Source of the DNA: Methanobrevibacter ruminantium
GTDB lineage: Archaea; Methanobacteriota; Methanobacteria; Methanobacteriales; Methanobacteriaceae
Assembly: GCA_004553595.1 (NCBI GenBank)
Contig: SFKZ01000001.1
Span: 433,212 to 497,211, forward strand
DNA: 64,000 nucleotides
Direction: 5' to 3'
This document shows, one piece after another, positions 7,946-16,843 of the stretch. The position numbers and the translations under genes are program-made. The notes under the pieces are model-generated. The model was not told the DNA's origin and did not search any database. It saw nothing but the letters and a program-made list of their open reading frames with translations. Each line of letters begins with the position of its first letter. The stretch's first letter is position 1.

Positions 7946-8764
7946 ATGAAAATCAAAAATATAATGTCTGAAAATGTGGTATCTATTGATAAGAATTTAA
8001 ACATATGTGATTGTCTAAGAATGATGTATAAGGATAACTTATCTAGAATACCAGTCACTAGTACCAATGAAAATAAAAAAGTTTTAGTCGGAATTATCTC
8101 AGAAAAAGATATAGCTAATAAGTTAGGCTCTGCTAAATATGGTAATATGGCTCCTTCACATTTCTATGTATCCACTGTAATGGTCAAGGACTTGATTACA
8201 GTTGATGAGGATGAGGATGTGACTGAAGTGGCAAAAATCTTGATTGATAAGAATATTGGTGCCATTCCAGTTTTATCTGATGGTGAAATGGTTGGAATCG
8301 TAACTAAATCTGATTTCATATATTTATGCAAAGCTAAAGCATATGAAAAGATTTCAGTTAAGGATATTATGACAACAGATATTATTTCAATATCTGCAGA
8401 TGATCGTTTAGTTCATGCAAGAAAAGTCATAATGGACTCAGGTGTTGGACGTTTATTACTTACTGGAGACAATGAGCTTGCAGGAATTATTACTTCAAAA
8501 GACATTGCAAAAGCATTTGTTTCATTCAGGAAACACACTCCTGACAAGTATCAATCTTCTCAGATTAAGGAGTTGATTGCAGGAGATTACATGTCAACAA
8601 ATGTGGAAACAATCTCACAATACGCAACAGTTCCACAGCTTGCTGATGCAATGTTGGAAACTGGTTATAATGGTTACCCTGTAGTTGATGATGAAGATCA
8701 AATTATAGGAATTGTAACTCAATCAGATTTGCTAAAATTGATTTATGAAATGGAAACTCAATAG
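7946..8764 (+). CDS. Second protein with four CBS domains
   Basis: I place the start at ATG 7946 (MKIKNIMSENVVSIDKN) because GTTGGTG lies just before it and the preceding in-frame codons from 7922 add a non-conserved hydrophobic lead. The 272-residue product has four CBS motifs, seen as repeats of IMSENVVSI, VMVKDLITV, IMTTDIISI and YMSTNVETI at the start of each domain, with closing GIVTKSDFI or GIVTQSDLL patterns. No catalytic domain is attached. Together with the upstream gene it forms a pair of nucleotide-sensor proteins whose target is unknown. Confidence 0.87.
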   Translation: MKIKNIMSENVVSIDKNLNICDCLRMMYKDNLSRIPVTSTNENKKVLVGIISEKDIANKLGSAKYGNMAPSHFYVSTVMVKDLITVDEDEDVTEVAKILIDKNIGAIPVLSDGEMVGIVTKSDFIYLCKAKAYEKISVKDIMTTDIISISADDRLVHARKVIMDSGVGRLLLTGDNELAGIITSKDIAKAFVSFRKHTPDKYQSSQIKELIAGDYMSTNVETISQYATVPQLADAMLETGYNGYPVVDDEDQIIGIVTQSDLLKLIYEMETQ

Positions 8765-8792
8765 AGACTATTTCAAGGTTGATTTTAGTTTT

Positions 8793-8830
8793 AAGCATAA
8801 GATTTTCTTATGCTTTATTTTTCTTTTTTC
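8793..8830 (+). terminator. Intrinsic-type terminator after the second CBS gene
   Basis: AAGCATAAGA (8793-8802) pairs perfectly with TCTTATGCTT (8806-8815) around a 3-base loop, followed by a T-rich run to about 8835. Confidence 0.7.
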
Positions 8831-8985
8831 TATTTTTTATGCTTTTTAATCATTTTTATCGAATTTTAATGCTATTTTTTCTAATTTACTTGATTTATTT
8901 AAGTTTTTTACCTATTGCTTTTTATACTATGATTAATATATAAGAAATAGGAACAATAATAAGTATTTTAATTAGGAGTTTTATT

Positions 8986-9813
8986 ATGATAAAGGATAAA
9001 GTTGCATTTTTAGGGCCTCAAGGAACATTCTCTCACGAAGCTGCATCATTTGTAAGTGACAATTTGATTTCCTACTGTTCAATACAGCAGGTAATGGGTG
9101 CTGTTGAAAGAGGAGAGTGTGTATGCGGCATTGTGCCGATTGAAAATTCAATTGAAGGTCCAGTTAGCTTGACTTTAGATTCATTGATTCATAATTTTGA
9201 CTTGAAGATTAAAAACGAGATTGTCATTCCAATCAACCATAACCTATTGGCTGCAGAGGAAATGACTGTAGATGAAGTTAAGAATGTCTATTCACATTCA
9301 CAGGCCTTAGGCCAATGCCAACCTTATTTGGAAAGGCATGGTATCACTGCACATTATACCTTAAGCACTGCAGCAGCAGCTAAAAGGGTTGCAGAAACCG
9401 GTGAGGATGCAGCTATTGGAACATTGAAGGCAGCGGAACTCTATGGATTGAAGGTCATTGATACAAACATTCAGGAGAATTTCAACAACGAAACCCGTTT
9501 TGTTGTTTTGGATAATGAGGATTCTCCGATAACAGGAAATGACAAGACTTCAATTTCATTTTCATTGTTTGAGGATAGGCCAGGGGGGCTTTACGAACTT
9601 TTAGCTCTCTTTGCTGAGAATGATGTCAACTTGACTAAAATTGAATCCAGACCTTCTAAAGAGGGATTAGGTCATTACATCTTTTTCATAGATCTAGAAG
9701 GACATAGGTTGGATGAGGACATTGCTCATATTTTAAAACATTTAGAAGATAACACTTCATTCTTTAAGATTTTAGGGTCTTATCCTATATTTAATGAAGA
9801 TTTATTCAGATAA
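8986..9813 (+). CDS. pheA: Prephenate dehydratase (phenylalanine biosynthesis)
   Basis: Converts prephenate to phenylpyruvate. The 275-residue product has the catalytic PDT domain (residues 1 to about 175: FLGPQGTFSHEAA near the start, IENSIEGPV, and the catalytic TRF in ETRFVVL) and a C-terminal ACT domain (about 185-265, GGLYELLALFAENDVN and ESRPSK) that binds phenylalanine for feedback inhibition. The length is normal for a stand-alone enzyme without chorismate mutase. The ATG follows TAGGAG. A TATA-like TTTTATAC near 8919 precedes it. Confidence 0.95.
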   Translation: MIKDKVAFLGPQGTFSHEAASFVSDNLISYCSIQQVMGAVERGECVCGIVPIENSIEGPVSLTLDSLIHNFDLKIKNEIVIPINHNLLAAEEMTVDEVKNVYSHSQALGQCQPYLERHGITAHYTLSTAAAAKRVAETGEDAAIGTLKAAELYGLKVIDTNIQENFNNETRFVVLDNEDSPITGNDKTSISFSLFEDRPGGLYELLALFAENDVNLTKIESRPSKEGLGHYIFFIDLEGHRLDEDIAHILKHLEDNTSFFKILGSYPIFNEDLFR

Positions 9814-10031
9814 TGTTTCAATTTCATATCTTTTTTTCAAATTCAATAATTTAATCTAATTTTTATTCATGAATTTTCTAAAATTTTATCTATTTTTTAA
9901 CTTTTCATTTAGTATAATTTATTAAATATAAAATTCATATATTAATAATATATAAGTATATAAAAATGATAAAAGTTTGATAATTTTAATATATAGTATA
10001 AATTTATTCAATCGATATTAGGAGGAGAAGT

Positions 10032-10760
10032 ATGAATCCAGATAGGAAAAAGCTTATGCAGATTTTACATAATCTTGAAAGGGATTATGAAGCTGGTTTG
10101 ATTTCTGAAGAGAAATACCTTTACTTGTCTGACCAGTATAAGCATAAGATTGAAACTATTGAAGTTAGTGATAGAATTCGTGCGATGCAAGGAAAAGAAG
10201 AAACTCCTTCCTCAATCAAGCCAAGATATGATGATTCTCAAAAGTATCAGGAAGAAAAGGAAAAGCTAGTTCGCAAGTATATCCATAATCCTGAAACTTA
10301 TACAGTATCAAAAAAACCGGAGGAGTCTTCAAGTACCAGTCCATGGTATATTGCATTTGCAGTTGTATTTTTGCTTGTAGCATTTGGTGCAGGAATAACT
10401 TTTGGAATGTCCAGCATCGGTTTAGGTGGTGATGTTGGAGATATGATATCTTCTGGTGCAACTATTAATGACACTGCTTTTCCTGAAGTTAAGGTAAACA
10501 AGTCTCTCAGTTACAATTATACAAAATCTTACTCAAATACCACTTCATATGGTTCTTCAGATGATTCAAGTTCATCTTCAAGCAGTTCCTCTTCAATCAG
10601 TGACTCCGATTCTTCCAGTTCATCAAGTTCTAGTGGAGATTATTCTGGCGGAAGTTCATCTGGTGGTTCATCTAGTGGTGGCTCTTCTGGCGGTAGTTCT
10701 GGAGGAGGGTCTTCCGGTGGAGGATCTTCTGGTGGCAGTTCTGGAGGAACTGAAGAGTAA
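10032..10760 (+). CDS. Membrane-anchored protein with Ser/Gly-rich tail
   Basis: I do not recognise a named family. The 242-residue product has a soluble, charged N-terminal part (1-95) with a helix-loop-helix-like start (RKKLMQILHNLERDYEAGL, reminiscent of SHOCT-type short domains), one transmembrane segment (about 105-126), an external linker, and a tail from about residue 173 made almost only of Ser, then Ser and Gly, ending GGTEE. The N-terminus is probably cytoplasmic and the tail outside, where it could span the pseudomurein wall. A perfect AGGAGGAG ribosome binding site precedes the ATG. It lies 41 bases before the PsbP-like gene, probably in one operon. Confidence 0.8.
   Translation: MNPDRKKLMQILHNLERDYEAGLISEEKYLYLSDQYKHKIETIEVSDRIRAMQGKEETPSSIKPRYDDSQKYQEEKEKLVRKYIHNPETYTVSKKPEESSSTSPWYIAFAVVFLLVAFGAGITFGMSSIGLGGDVGDMISSGATINDTAFPEVKVNKSLSYNYTKSYSNTTSYGSSDDSSSSSSSSSSISDSDSSSSSSSSGDYSGGSSSGGSSSGGSSGGSSGGGSSGGGSSGGSSGGTEE
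10570..10755 (+). repeat. Codon-level repeat encoding the Ser/Gly tail
   Basis: The DNA shows irregular tandem units of GGTGG-TCTTCT type encoding GGSS repeats. Third positions vary between copies, so the repeat is maintained at protein level more than DNA level. Length variation between strains is likely. Confidence 0.6.
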
Positions 10761-10801
10761 GTTTATTGATGGTGCTATTATTATTTTTTTGGAGATATAG
10801 T

Positions 10802-11350
10802 ATGAAAAAAATTATTGGTATCGGATTAGTTTTAATTTTATTGATTGTAGGTGTTTCATTTTTCATAAATAATCCTATCAACACTATCAGTGGAGATGAG
10901 CTTTCACAGCAATCAGTGGATTATTCTGAAAATGGAATATCATTATCAATGCCTGGGAATTGGGTTTCTGCAAAATCCAACTCTAATGAAACAGTTTTAG
11001 CAGTTGCAGACCCTGATGCTAAGGATTCCGCAGGTTTTAATAGTGTTAATGTGAATATTGAAAAGAAATCAAATGCCGGATCTTTACAATCTGAATTCAC
11101 TTCCAATTACAATACATTGGCCCGTAATTCTGATTTCACCATTTTATTTATGGGAAATGTTTCATTTAATGGTCAAGCTGCTATGGAAGCGGATTACACC
11201 TCTGTAGCAAACAATCAAACAAAACAGCATAAGGCTATTTGGATTCCAAAAGGGTCTGACATTTATGTTATCTTATGTTCTGCTCCAGAATCTGAATTCG
11301 ATAATATGGTAGGAACTTTTGATTTCATTATTAACAGTGTCAAATTATAA
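10802..11350 (+). CDS. PsbP-like extracytoplasmic protein
   Basis: I place the start at ATG 10802 (MKKIIGIGLVLILLIVGVSF), preceded by TTGGAG. The longer frame from 10766 would add a non-conserved lead. The 182-residue product has an N-terminal signal or anchor segment, then a domain with YSENGISLSMPGNWVSA, a pattern typical of PsbP-related or DUF1795-like proteins in Methanobrevibacter, ending in FDFIINSVKL. The role is unknown; such domains are often surface-exposed. It follows the Ser/Gly-tailed gene closely, so the two may act together at the cell surface. Confidence 0.75.
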   Translation: MKKIIGIGLVLILLIVGVSFFINNPINTISGDELSQQSVDYSENGISLSMPGNWVSAKSNSNETVLAVADPDAKDSAGFNSVNVNIEKKSNAGSLQSEFTSNYNTLARNSDFTILFMGNVSFNGQAAMEADYTSVANNQTKQHKAIWIPKGSDIYVILCSAPESEFDNMVGTFDFIINSVKL

Positions 11351-11390
11351 TAGTGATTTTTCTAAATGAAATTCACTATTTTTATTTTTT
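11349..11390 (+). terminator. Hairpin and T-run overlapping the stop of the PsbP-like gene
   Basis: AATAGTGA (11349-11356) pairs with TCACTATT (11373-11380), with an inner TTTC/GAAA pairing. The 5' arm begins within the TAA stop codon, and T-rich sequence follows to about 11391. Confidence 0.65.
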
Positions 11391-11418
11391 TAGATTGTTC
11401 ATTAACTACAATGCTTTA

Positions 11419-11500
11419 AATATTTATTTAAGGATTTAGATTATTTATTACAAGATTTTTAATATTTATTTAAGGATTTAGATTATTTATTACAAGATTT
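11419..11500. repeat. Exact 40-base duplication with 42-base period
   Basis: The 40 bases 11419-11458 are repeated exactly at 11461-11500. The second copy ends 21 bases before the coaBC ATG, so the duplication covers the promoter and leader of coaBC. Confidence 0.9.
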
Positions 11501-11521
11501 TAAATTTATTGAAGTGATTTT

Positions 11522-12706
11522 ATGGAAATTGTTTTATGTGTTACTGGCAGTATTGCAGCAACCGAAACCATTAAGTTAGCAAGGGAATTTAGAAGGCAAG
11601 GCCATTCTGTTAAGGCATTCATGACTAAAGAGGCCACTAAGATTATTCACCCTAATGCTTTAGAGTTTGCTACTGGTCAAGAAGTTGTTTTGGAATTAAC
11701 TGGAAAGATAGAGCATGTGAAATACTCTCAACAAGATTTGATTTTAGTTGCTCCAGCTACTGCAAATACCATTTCCAAATTTGCATATAAGATTTCTGAC
11801 AATCCTGTAAATACCCTTTTGATAACTGCTCAAGGTCATGACACTCCTATTGTCTTTGTTCCTTCAATGCATGATTCAATGTATGATGCAGTAAGCGAAA
11901 ATGTGGAAAAGCTAAAGGAAGAAGGCATAAAATTTGTAAATCCTCGCATTGGTGAAGGAAAAGCCAAATTCCCAGCTATTGAAGACATTGTCCTTGAATC
12001 TGTAAGAGCTGTCAATTTGGATAGGGTAAGCAAGGGCATTGCAGGTGGTGTAGTGTCTAATATTGCAGGAAAAAACATATTAATCAGTTTAGGTGGAACA
12101 TTTGAGGAAATTGACCCTATAAGGGGAATTTCCAATAGGTCCTCTGGTAGAATGGGTTTGGAATTGGCTAAGGAAGCATTCGTCAGAGGGGCTAATTTAA
12201 CAATTTTAGCTGCACATCATGAAGTTTCAATTCCAAAGGCATTCAATGTGATTGATGCGGAATCAACTACTTTGATGAATGAGAAGATAGATGAATTGAT
12301 TCCTGATTTTGATGTTTTCATAGCTACTGCAGCTGTTTCTGATTTTACTCCAATCAATAAGGAAAATTCTAAAATATCTTCATCCTATAACTTATCATTG
12401 GAATTTGAGCCTGTTGCAAAAATCATTCAAAGAATCAAAAAGATCAATGAAGATATCTTCTTAGTTGGATTCAAGGCAGAATACAACATTTCAGAAGAGA
12501 AAATGATTGATTGCGCTAAGACTCAAATGAGAGAAGCGGGAACAGATTTGGTTGTAGCAAATGATGTTTCCCATGATGGATGCGGATTCGGATCTGAAAC
12601 CAATGAGGTAATTCTTGTAAGTGATGAAGTCAAAAAGGTTTCATTAAATTCCAAAAAAGAGATTTCCAAATCCATATTTGATGAGATTTCTAAAAAATTA
12701 GATTGA
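11522..12706 (+). CDS. coaBC: Bifunctional phosphopantothenoylcysteine decarboxylase / phosphopantothenate-cysteine ligase
   Basis: Catalyses two consecutive steps of coenzyme A biosynthesis. The 394-residue product has the flavoprotein CoaC domain (about 1-180; start VLCVTGSIAATETIKL, then LVAPATANTISKFAYKISDN) and the CoaB ligase domain (about 190-390; ISLGGTFEEIDPIRGISNRS, FIATAAVSDFTP, LVGFKAE). The length matches archaeal CoaBC. The ATG follows GAAGTGATTTT. After the stop, a weak AACTTT/AAAGTT hairpin and T-runs may terminate transcription. Confidence 0.95.
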   Translation: MEIVLCVTGSIAATETIKLAREFRRQGHSVKAFMTKEATKIIHPNALEFATGQEVVLELTGKIEHVKYSQQDLILVAPATANTISKFAYKISDNPVNTLLITAQGHDTPIVFVPSMHDSMYDAVSENVEKLKEEGIKFVNPRIGEGKAKFPAIEDIVLESVRAVNLDRVSKGIAGGVVSNIAGKNILISLGGTFEEIDPIRGISNRSSGRMGLELAKEAFVRGANLTILAAHHEVSIPKAFNVIDAESTTLMNEKIDELIPDFDVFIATAAVSDFTPINKENSKISSSYNLSLEFEPVAKIIQRIKKINEDIFLVGFKAEYNISEEKMIDCAKTQMREAGTDLVVANDVSHDGCGFGSETNEVILVSDEVKKVSLNSKKEISKSIFDEISKKLD

Positions 12707-13677
12707 TTTCAACTTTATAAAAAAGTTTGATCAATTTTTTCTTTTTTTATTTTACTATTTTCTATTTTACTATTTTTTATTTTTCAATTCTTATTTTTAT
12801 CAATTCTATTTTTTTGCAGGATCATATTTTTTTTTTTTAGTTCGTTATATAATTTTTTTCTTATATTTTTCCTTATTTTCCTATAAAAATTTTAAATATT
12901 TTCTATTATTTTTTTTTAATACTCATATTATGTCCTTATTTAGATAATAATTAAAAAAAGTATTACTTTTTTATAAAAATTAGTAGTTCTTTCTTATTTT
13001 TGAAAATAAAGAAAAATTAGAAATATTTTTTAAAATTTTAATAAAATTTTGTTAAAAAAGAGTTAAAAATAGTTTATTTTGCAAAAAAAGTTCAATCCTC
13101 TAAGCTATTTAATTATGGAGTGTTTTTTATGAGTGAATTAACCTAGAGGATATTTTTATGAACTCTTTTTTTATTGCATTAGCAAATATATATTTGTAAT
13201 ATTCTTATATAAAAAGCTTTCAGTAGTAATACTTTTTTGAGATTGTTCGTAGTTATACTAAATTCGTATTTCTTCTTAAAATTACTGATAATTATGTTAA
13301 TTTATTCTTAGATTAATTTTTAAAATTGAATTAGTTTTATTTTTTATTTTCAGTAAATTTTAATCTATTTTTTTCAATAAATCTAATGCATATTACTATT
13401 TTGAAATCAAATTTTTTGATAAAAGTAATACTTATAAAATAAGGAGTTTTTGAGCTTTAAATGAGTATTTCTTATCTATAATAACTTGAATTATCCTTAT
13501 TAAAAATATATGTTTTATTTTTTCGATAGTTACCTATATTTATTGATGAAATAGATTATATGAAAAGCTTAATTTTTGTTTTATAATTTTAATAACAAAA
13601 TGGTGGTTTTGGATTAAAATAAGAGTTATGTATGGGTTTTGAAAAATGATTTTTTTCAAAAATGAATATATGTTCTT
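12707..13677. other. Long AT-rich gap between convergent genes
   Basis: About 970 bases with no credible protein gene. It contains the candidate small RNA at 12954-13173 and three copies of an AGTAATACTT-type motif (inverted at 12958-12968, direct at 13225-13234 and 13424-13433). Two of these abut TATA-like sequence (TTTTTTATAAAA and CTTATAAAAT). Such orphan promoter-like elements suggest unannotated short transcripts. Confidence 0.6.
12954..13173 (+). ncRNA. Candidate small RNA with orphan promoter
   Basis: A dyad AAAAAAGT-ATT-ACTTTTTT (12954-12972) abuts TTATAAAA (12971-12978, TATA-like). Downstream, outer arms AAAAAAGAGTT (13054-13064) and AACTCTTTTTT (13161-13171) are perfectly complementary over 11 bases. 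They enclose an inner perfect stem ATCCTCTA (13095-13102) with TAGAGGAT (13144-13151). The 3' arm ends in seven T. A micro-frame of five codons (MSELT) with a GGAG upstream sits inside the inner loop at 13130-13147. I infer a stable transcript of up to about 180 bases; expression is unproven. Confidence 0.35.
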
Positions 13678-14322
13678 TTAAAAAGATTTCTCCACAAGAA
13701 AAGCTATATGGTCCTTTTCATAAGGTTCTAATTTAATCTTTTCCAAAATGGAATAACCATTCTCTTTTATTTTTTTAGCTTCATCCTTGAATATTTTTTT
13801 AGGCTTTTGAATAACATCAATGCTTCTTGCTTTTATGGTAATGAGTCCTTGTCCCTCTTCCTTTAGGAATAAATCCATGTTGTCCATGAATAGTTCGCCC
13901 TGTTTTTCCTGTGCAACATCACAGTAAACCAAGTCTACTTTCTCAACTTTGTTCAAGTAATATTTCGGTTTGGTTGCATCTGCAAGAAGTGGCATTATAT
14001 TATTTCTCTTTTGTGATAATCTGACTAGCTTTTTCATGCTGACTGGTGAAAATTCCACTGCATAGATCAATCCTTCATCGCAAATGTCAGAAATGTGTGA
14101 AACAGTTGTTCCTGTTGAAGCGCCTAAGTACAATACTTTGGAATCGTTCTTTAATTCAATTCCCTCCAATCCATTCAATAATGCTGCAGCTAATTTGGAT
14201 CTTCTTGGATTCCAGATTCTGTACTCTTCCTCTCCATCTTGAATGAGCCTTTCATCATAGACTCTAATACCCGGACTTAAGTTTCTGGTAGCTATTTCAC
14301 CATCTTTGTAAAATATGTTCAT
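13678..14322 (-). CDS. flpA: Fibrillarin-like rRNA/tRNA 2'-O-methyltransferase
   Basis: Catalytic subunit of box C/D ribonucleoprotein particles; transfers methyl from S-adenosylmethionine to 2'-hydroxyls guided by C/D RNAs. The 214-residue product shows RIWNPRRSKLAAALL, the SAM-binding YLGASTGTTVSHISDI (about 75-90) and VDLVYCDVAQ, all characteristic of fibrillarin, and has a typical archaeal length without the eukaryotic GAR domain. A GATGTGA ribosome binding site precedes the ATG. It lies 127 bases downstream of nop5 on the same strand, the conserved archaeal pair. Confidence 0.95.
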   Translation of the reverse strand: MNIFYKDGEIATRNLSPGIRVYDERLIQDGEEEYRIWNPRRSKLAAALLNGLEGIELKNDSKVLYLGASTGTTVSHISDICDEGLIYAVEFSPVSMKKLVRLSQKRNNIMPLLADATKPKYYLNKVEKVDLVYCDVAQEKQGELFMDNMDLFLKEEGQGLITIKARSIDVIQKPKKIFKDEAKKIKENGYSILEKIKLEPYEKDHIAFLVEKSF

Positions 14323-14449
14323 TTTTTCACATCTTTATATGAATTTAATTTTTTAGGAATTTTAGATTTTAGAAGTTTAGATTTTAATATTTTGGATTTT
14401 ATAATTTTAGATTTTAGAAATTATAGATCATTATCATATAGTAAAATGA

Positions 14450-15679
14450 TTATTTTCTTCGTTTCTTTTTGTTCTTCTTGTTTTTCTTGTTTCCTTTGTA
14501 TTTCTTGCTTTTTCCTTTCCCTTTGTCCTTTTCGGCCTTTCTTTCCTTTGCCCTTTTTTGGCTTGTCTTTTTAGGGAATGGATTTTCCTTTTCTATTTGC
14601 TCAACTTTCTTAAGGTAATCCTCTGCAATGCTTGGATCATACTCTCCAGAGAATACATCCTTTCTTACAGCAAGTGTAATCTTCAATGCTAAGTTTCTAG
14701 CTATTTTTCCTCTGTTCCACCATTTAGCGCCACGAACGCTTGGGTGTTGGAATATCAATCCATGCTTTGGAGGACGTTCTCCAGTTTTCAAATGTCTGAA
14801 TATTGCCTTTTCAGCACCCATTATCTGAATAACACTTGCAGGATAAGTTGCTAATCTTTTAATGCTTCCGATATGGGCAATTAATTTAGCGCCTAATGTT
14901 GATCCTAATAAATCCCTTAAGTTAGGAGCAATAGCTTCCATTTTAGAATCAATATAAGTTTCAAGTTCTCTTCTGGATTTTTGAAGTGAATAGATGGATT
15001 CTGCAAAACTCTTTAGCATTAATAAGTCATCCTCTTCAATGTCAGCACCTGTACTTTCTTCAATCTCTTCAGCAAAATGCTCATTGAAGTTTTCCAAAAT
15101 GTCTTCTCTGTTTTCACTTTCAGCTATTAGCTTTATGTAAGTTTCATTATTGCTTATTGTATCCATTTCAGGGAAATAGATTGTGTACCAATCACGAATG
15201 CGTTCAACCAATTTGCTGATTGATTCATCAATGTCATCTACAGAGTTTATTGCCTGGATTAAAAGCTTATCCTCTTCCTGTGAAGATTTTTTGATTTTAT
15301 GGATTGCTAGCTTTTCATAAATTTGAATGATTTCATCTTGGCCTTTTGAAAATCCAATCTCTTCAAAGATTTTATCAATATTGCTTCTTAAGTATTCTCC
15401 ACCTTTATTTGGAGTTTTCACTTCAATATTTCCATAGTTTTCAAGTTCCTTGTATTGGGATTTCCTTTTTGTGGTTTCTATAATTATCCTATCCTCTTCG
15501 AATGAATCAAGCTTTATTCCATTAATGAGTTCAAGCTCTTCATCTAAAATCTCATTTTCTTCTATCTTAATGAGATTTGAAACCACTTCATCTTCTGTAA
15601 AAAGCTTATAATCAGCTATTTGAAGATCTTCATCAAATGCAATAAATCCTGCAATACATTGTGTTATATAAAATTTCAT
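14450..15679 (-). CDS. nop5: Nop5/Nop56-type box C/D RNP scaffold protein
   Basis: Bridges L7Ae-bound C/D RNA and fibrillarin. The 409-residue product has a divergent N-terminal fibrillarin-binding domain, a coiled-coil region (about 150-265) and the conserved Nop domain (about 265-365, with GAKLIAHIGSIKRLA, QIMGAEKAIFRHLK, HGLIFQHPSVRGAKWWNRGK). The C-terminus is a tail of about 45 residues made almost only of Lys, Arg and Gly, as in other Nop5 proteins, and probably binds RNA. No clear ribosome binding site is seen. Confidence 0.95.
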   Translation of the reverse strand: MKFYITQCIAGFIAFDEDLQIADYKLFTEDEVVSNLIKIEENEILDEELELINGIKLDSFEEDRIIIETTKRKSQYKELENYGNIEVKTPNKGGEYLRSNIDKIFEEIGFSKGQDEIIQIYEKLAIHKIKKSSQEEDKLLIQAINSVDDIDESISKLVERIRDWYTIYFPEMDTISNNETYIKLIAESENREDILENFNEHFAEEIEESTGADIEEDDLLMLKSFAESIYSLQKSRRELETYIDSKMEAIAPNLRDLLGSTLGAKLIAHIGSIKRLATYPASVIQIMGAEKAIFRHLKTGERPPKHGLIFQHPSVRGAKWWNRGKIARNLALKITLAVRKDVFSGEYDPSIAEDYLKKVEQIEKENPFPKKTSQKRAKERKAEKDKGKGKSKKYKGNKKNKKNKKKRRK

Positions 15680-15914
15680 AATCTTATTTTAATTTTTTTA
15701 TCTAATATATTTTACATTATTTCAGATAATTTTTGCAAGTTTTTGATAAATTCTAATGAAATTTTCTTAAATTTCCACTCGAAAACTAAATAATTATATA
15801 TCATATAGTTTCCATATATTAAGATAGTATAAAATTATTTTATATTATTAAATATTATATATAAGAAAAATTAGTTATAATTATCAAAGTTCATGTTTTT
15901 ATTGGAGGTTATTC

Positions 15915-16826
15915 ATGTTAAAAACTAAATTATGTGGTGTCAGGTTAAGAAATCCCTTGATGCTTGCTGCAGGTGTATTGGGAAGCCATGCATCTTCCCT
16001 TAATTGGATTTTAAAATCTGGTGCTGGTGCAGTTGTATCCAAATCATTTTCAAAGGAACCTAATGACGGTTATAAGAATCCAACTACCGTTGCTGTAGAG
16101 GGAGGAATCATTAATGCGATTGGGCTTTCAAGTCCTGGAGTTGAAGCGTTCATCGATGAATTGGAAAAGGTTGATCGCATAAAGGGCAAATCAATCGCTT
16201 CAATTTATGGCGCAACTCCTGATGAGTTTGCATATGTTGCAGGAAAGGTAGAGGATTTGGTTGATATGATTGAATTGAATGTATCATGTCCTCATGCAAT
16301 GGAAGGTTATGGGGCTTCCATTGGACAAAATCCTGAATTGACTAGAAATGTTGTAAAGGCAGTTAAAGATGCTGTTGATGTGCCTATTCTTGCAAAATTG
16401 ACTCCAAATGTAACTGACATTTCTGAAATTGCAGTTGCAGCTGAAGAAGGTGGGGCAGATGGATTGACATTGATCAATTCCTTAGGTCCTGGAATGAAAA
16501 TAGATATTGTAACTGGAAATCCAATACTTGCAAATAAGTTCGGTGGAATGAGCGGACCTGCAATTAAGCCAATAGCTGTTCGTTGCGTTTATGATGCATT
16601 TGCCGCAACCGACATTCCAATTGTTGGTGTTGGTGGAATACGCAATTACGCTGATGTAATAGAGTTCCTCTATGCTGGTGCAAGCGCTGTACAAATTGGA
16701 ACTTCAATCATGTATGAAGGTCCTGAAATATTCGGAAGAATCACAAGCGACTTGGAAGAGTTTATGGAGGAAAGTGAATTTGATTCAATTGATGATATGG
16801 TGGGCTTTGCTCATAAGGAGCCATAG
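15915..16826 (+). CDS. pyrD: Dihydroorotate dehydrogenase, class 1B catalytic subunit
   Basis: Oxidises dihydroorotate to orotate in pyrimidine synthesis, with electrons passed to PyrK. The 303-residue FMN TIM-barrel shows NPLMLAAGVLGSHAS, the catalytic-cysteine region LNVSCPHAMEGYG, LAKLTPNVTDI, and the phosphate-binding GVGGIRNYADVIEFLYAGAS. A strong TTGGAGG ribosome binding site precedes the ATG. pyrK follows after 17 bases, which fits the class 1B two-subunit enzyme. Confidence 0.95.
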   Translation: MLKTKLCGVRLRNPLMLAAGVLGSHASSLNWILKSGAGAVVSKSFSKEPNDGYKNPTTVAVEGGIINAIGLSSPGVEAFIDELEKVDRIKGKSIASIYGATPDEFAYVAGKVEDLVDMIELNVSCPHAMEGYGASIGQNPELTRNVVKAVKDAVDVPILAKLTPNVTDISEIAVAAEEGGADGLTLINSLGPGMKIDIVTGNPILANKFGGMSGPAIKPIAVRCVYDAFAATDIPIVGVGGIRNYADVIEFLYAGASAVQIGTSIMYEGPEIFGRITSDLEEFMEESEFDSIDDMVGFAHKEP

Positions 16827-16843
16827 CTTAAGTGGGTGATAGA

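Noticed and set aside
14392..14574. 60-codon Cys/Phe-rich frame opposite the nop5 tail
   Set aside because: It is the complement of the Lys/Arg-rich Nop5 C-terminus.
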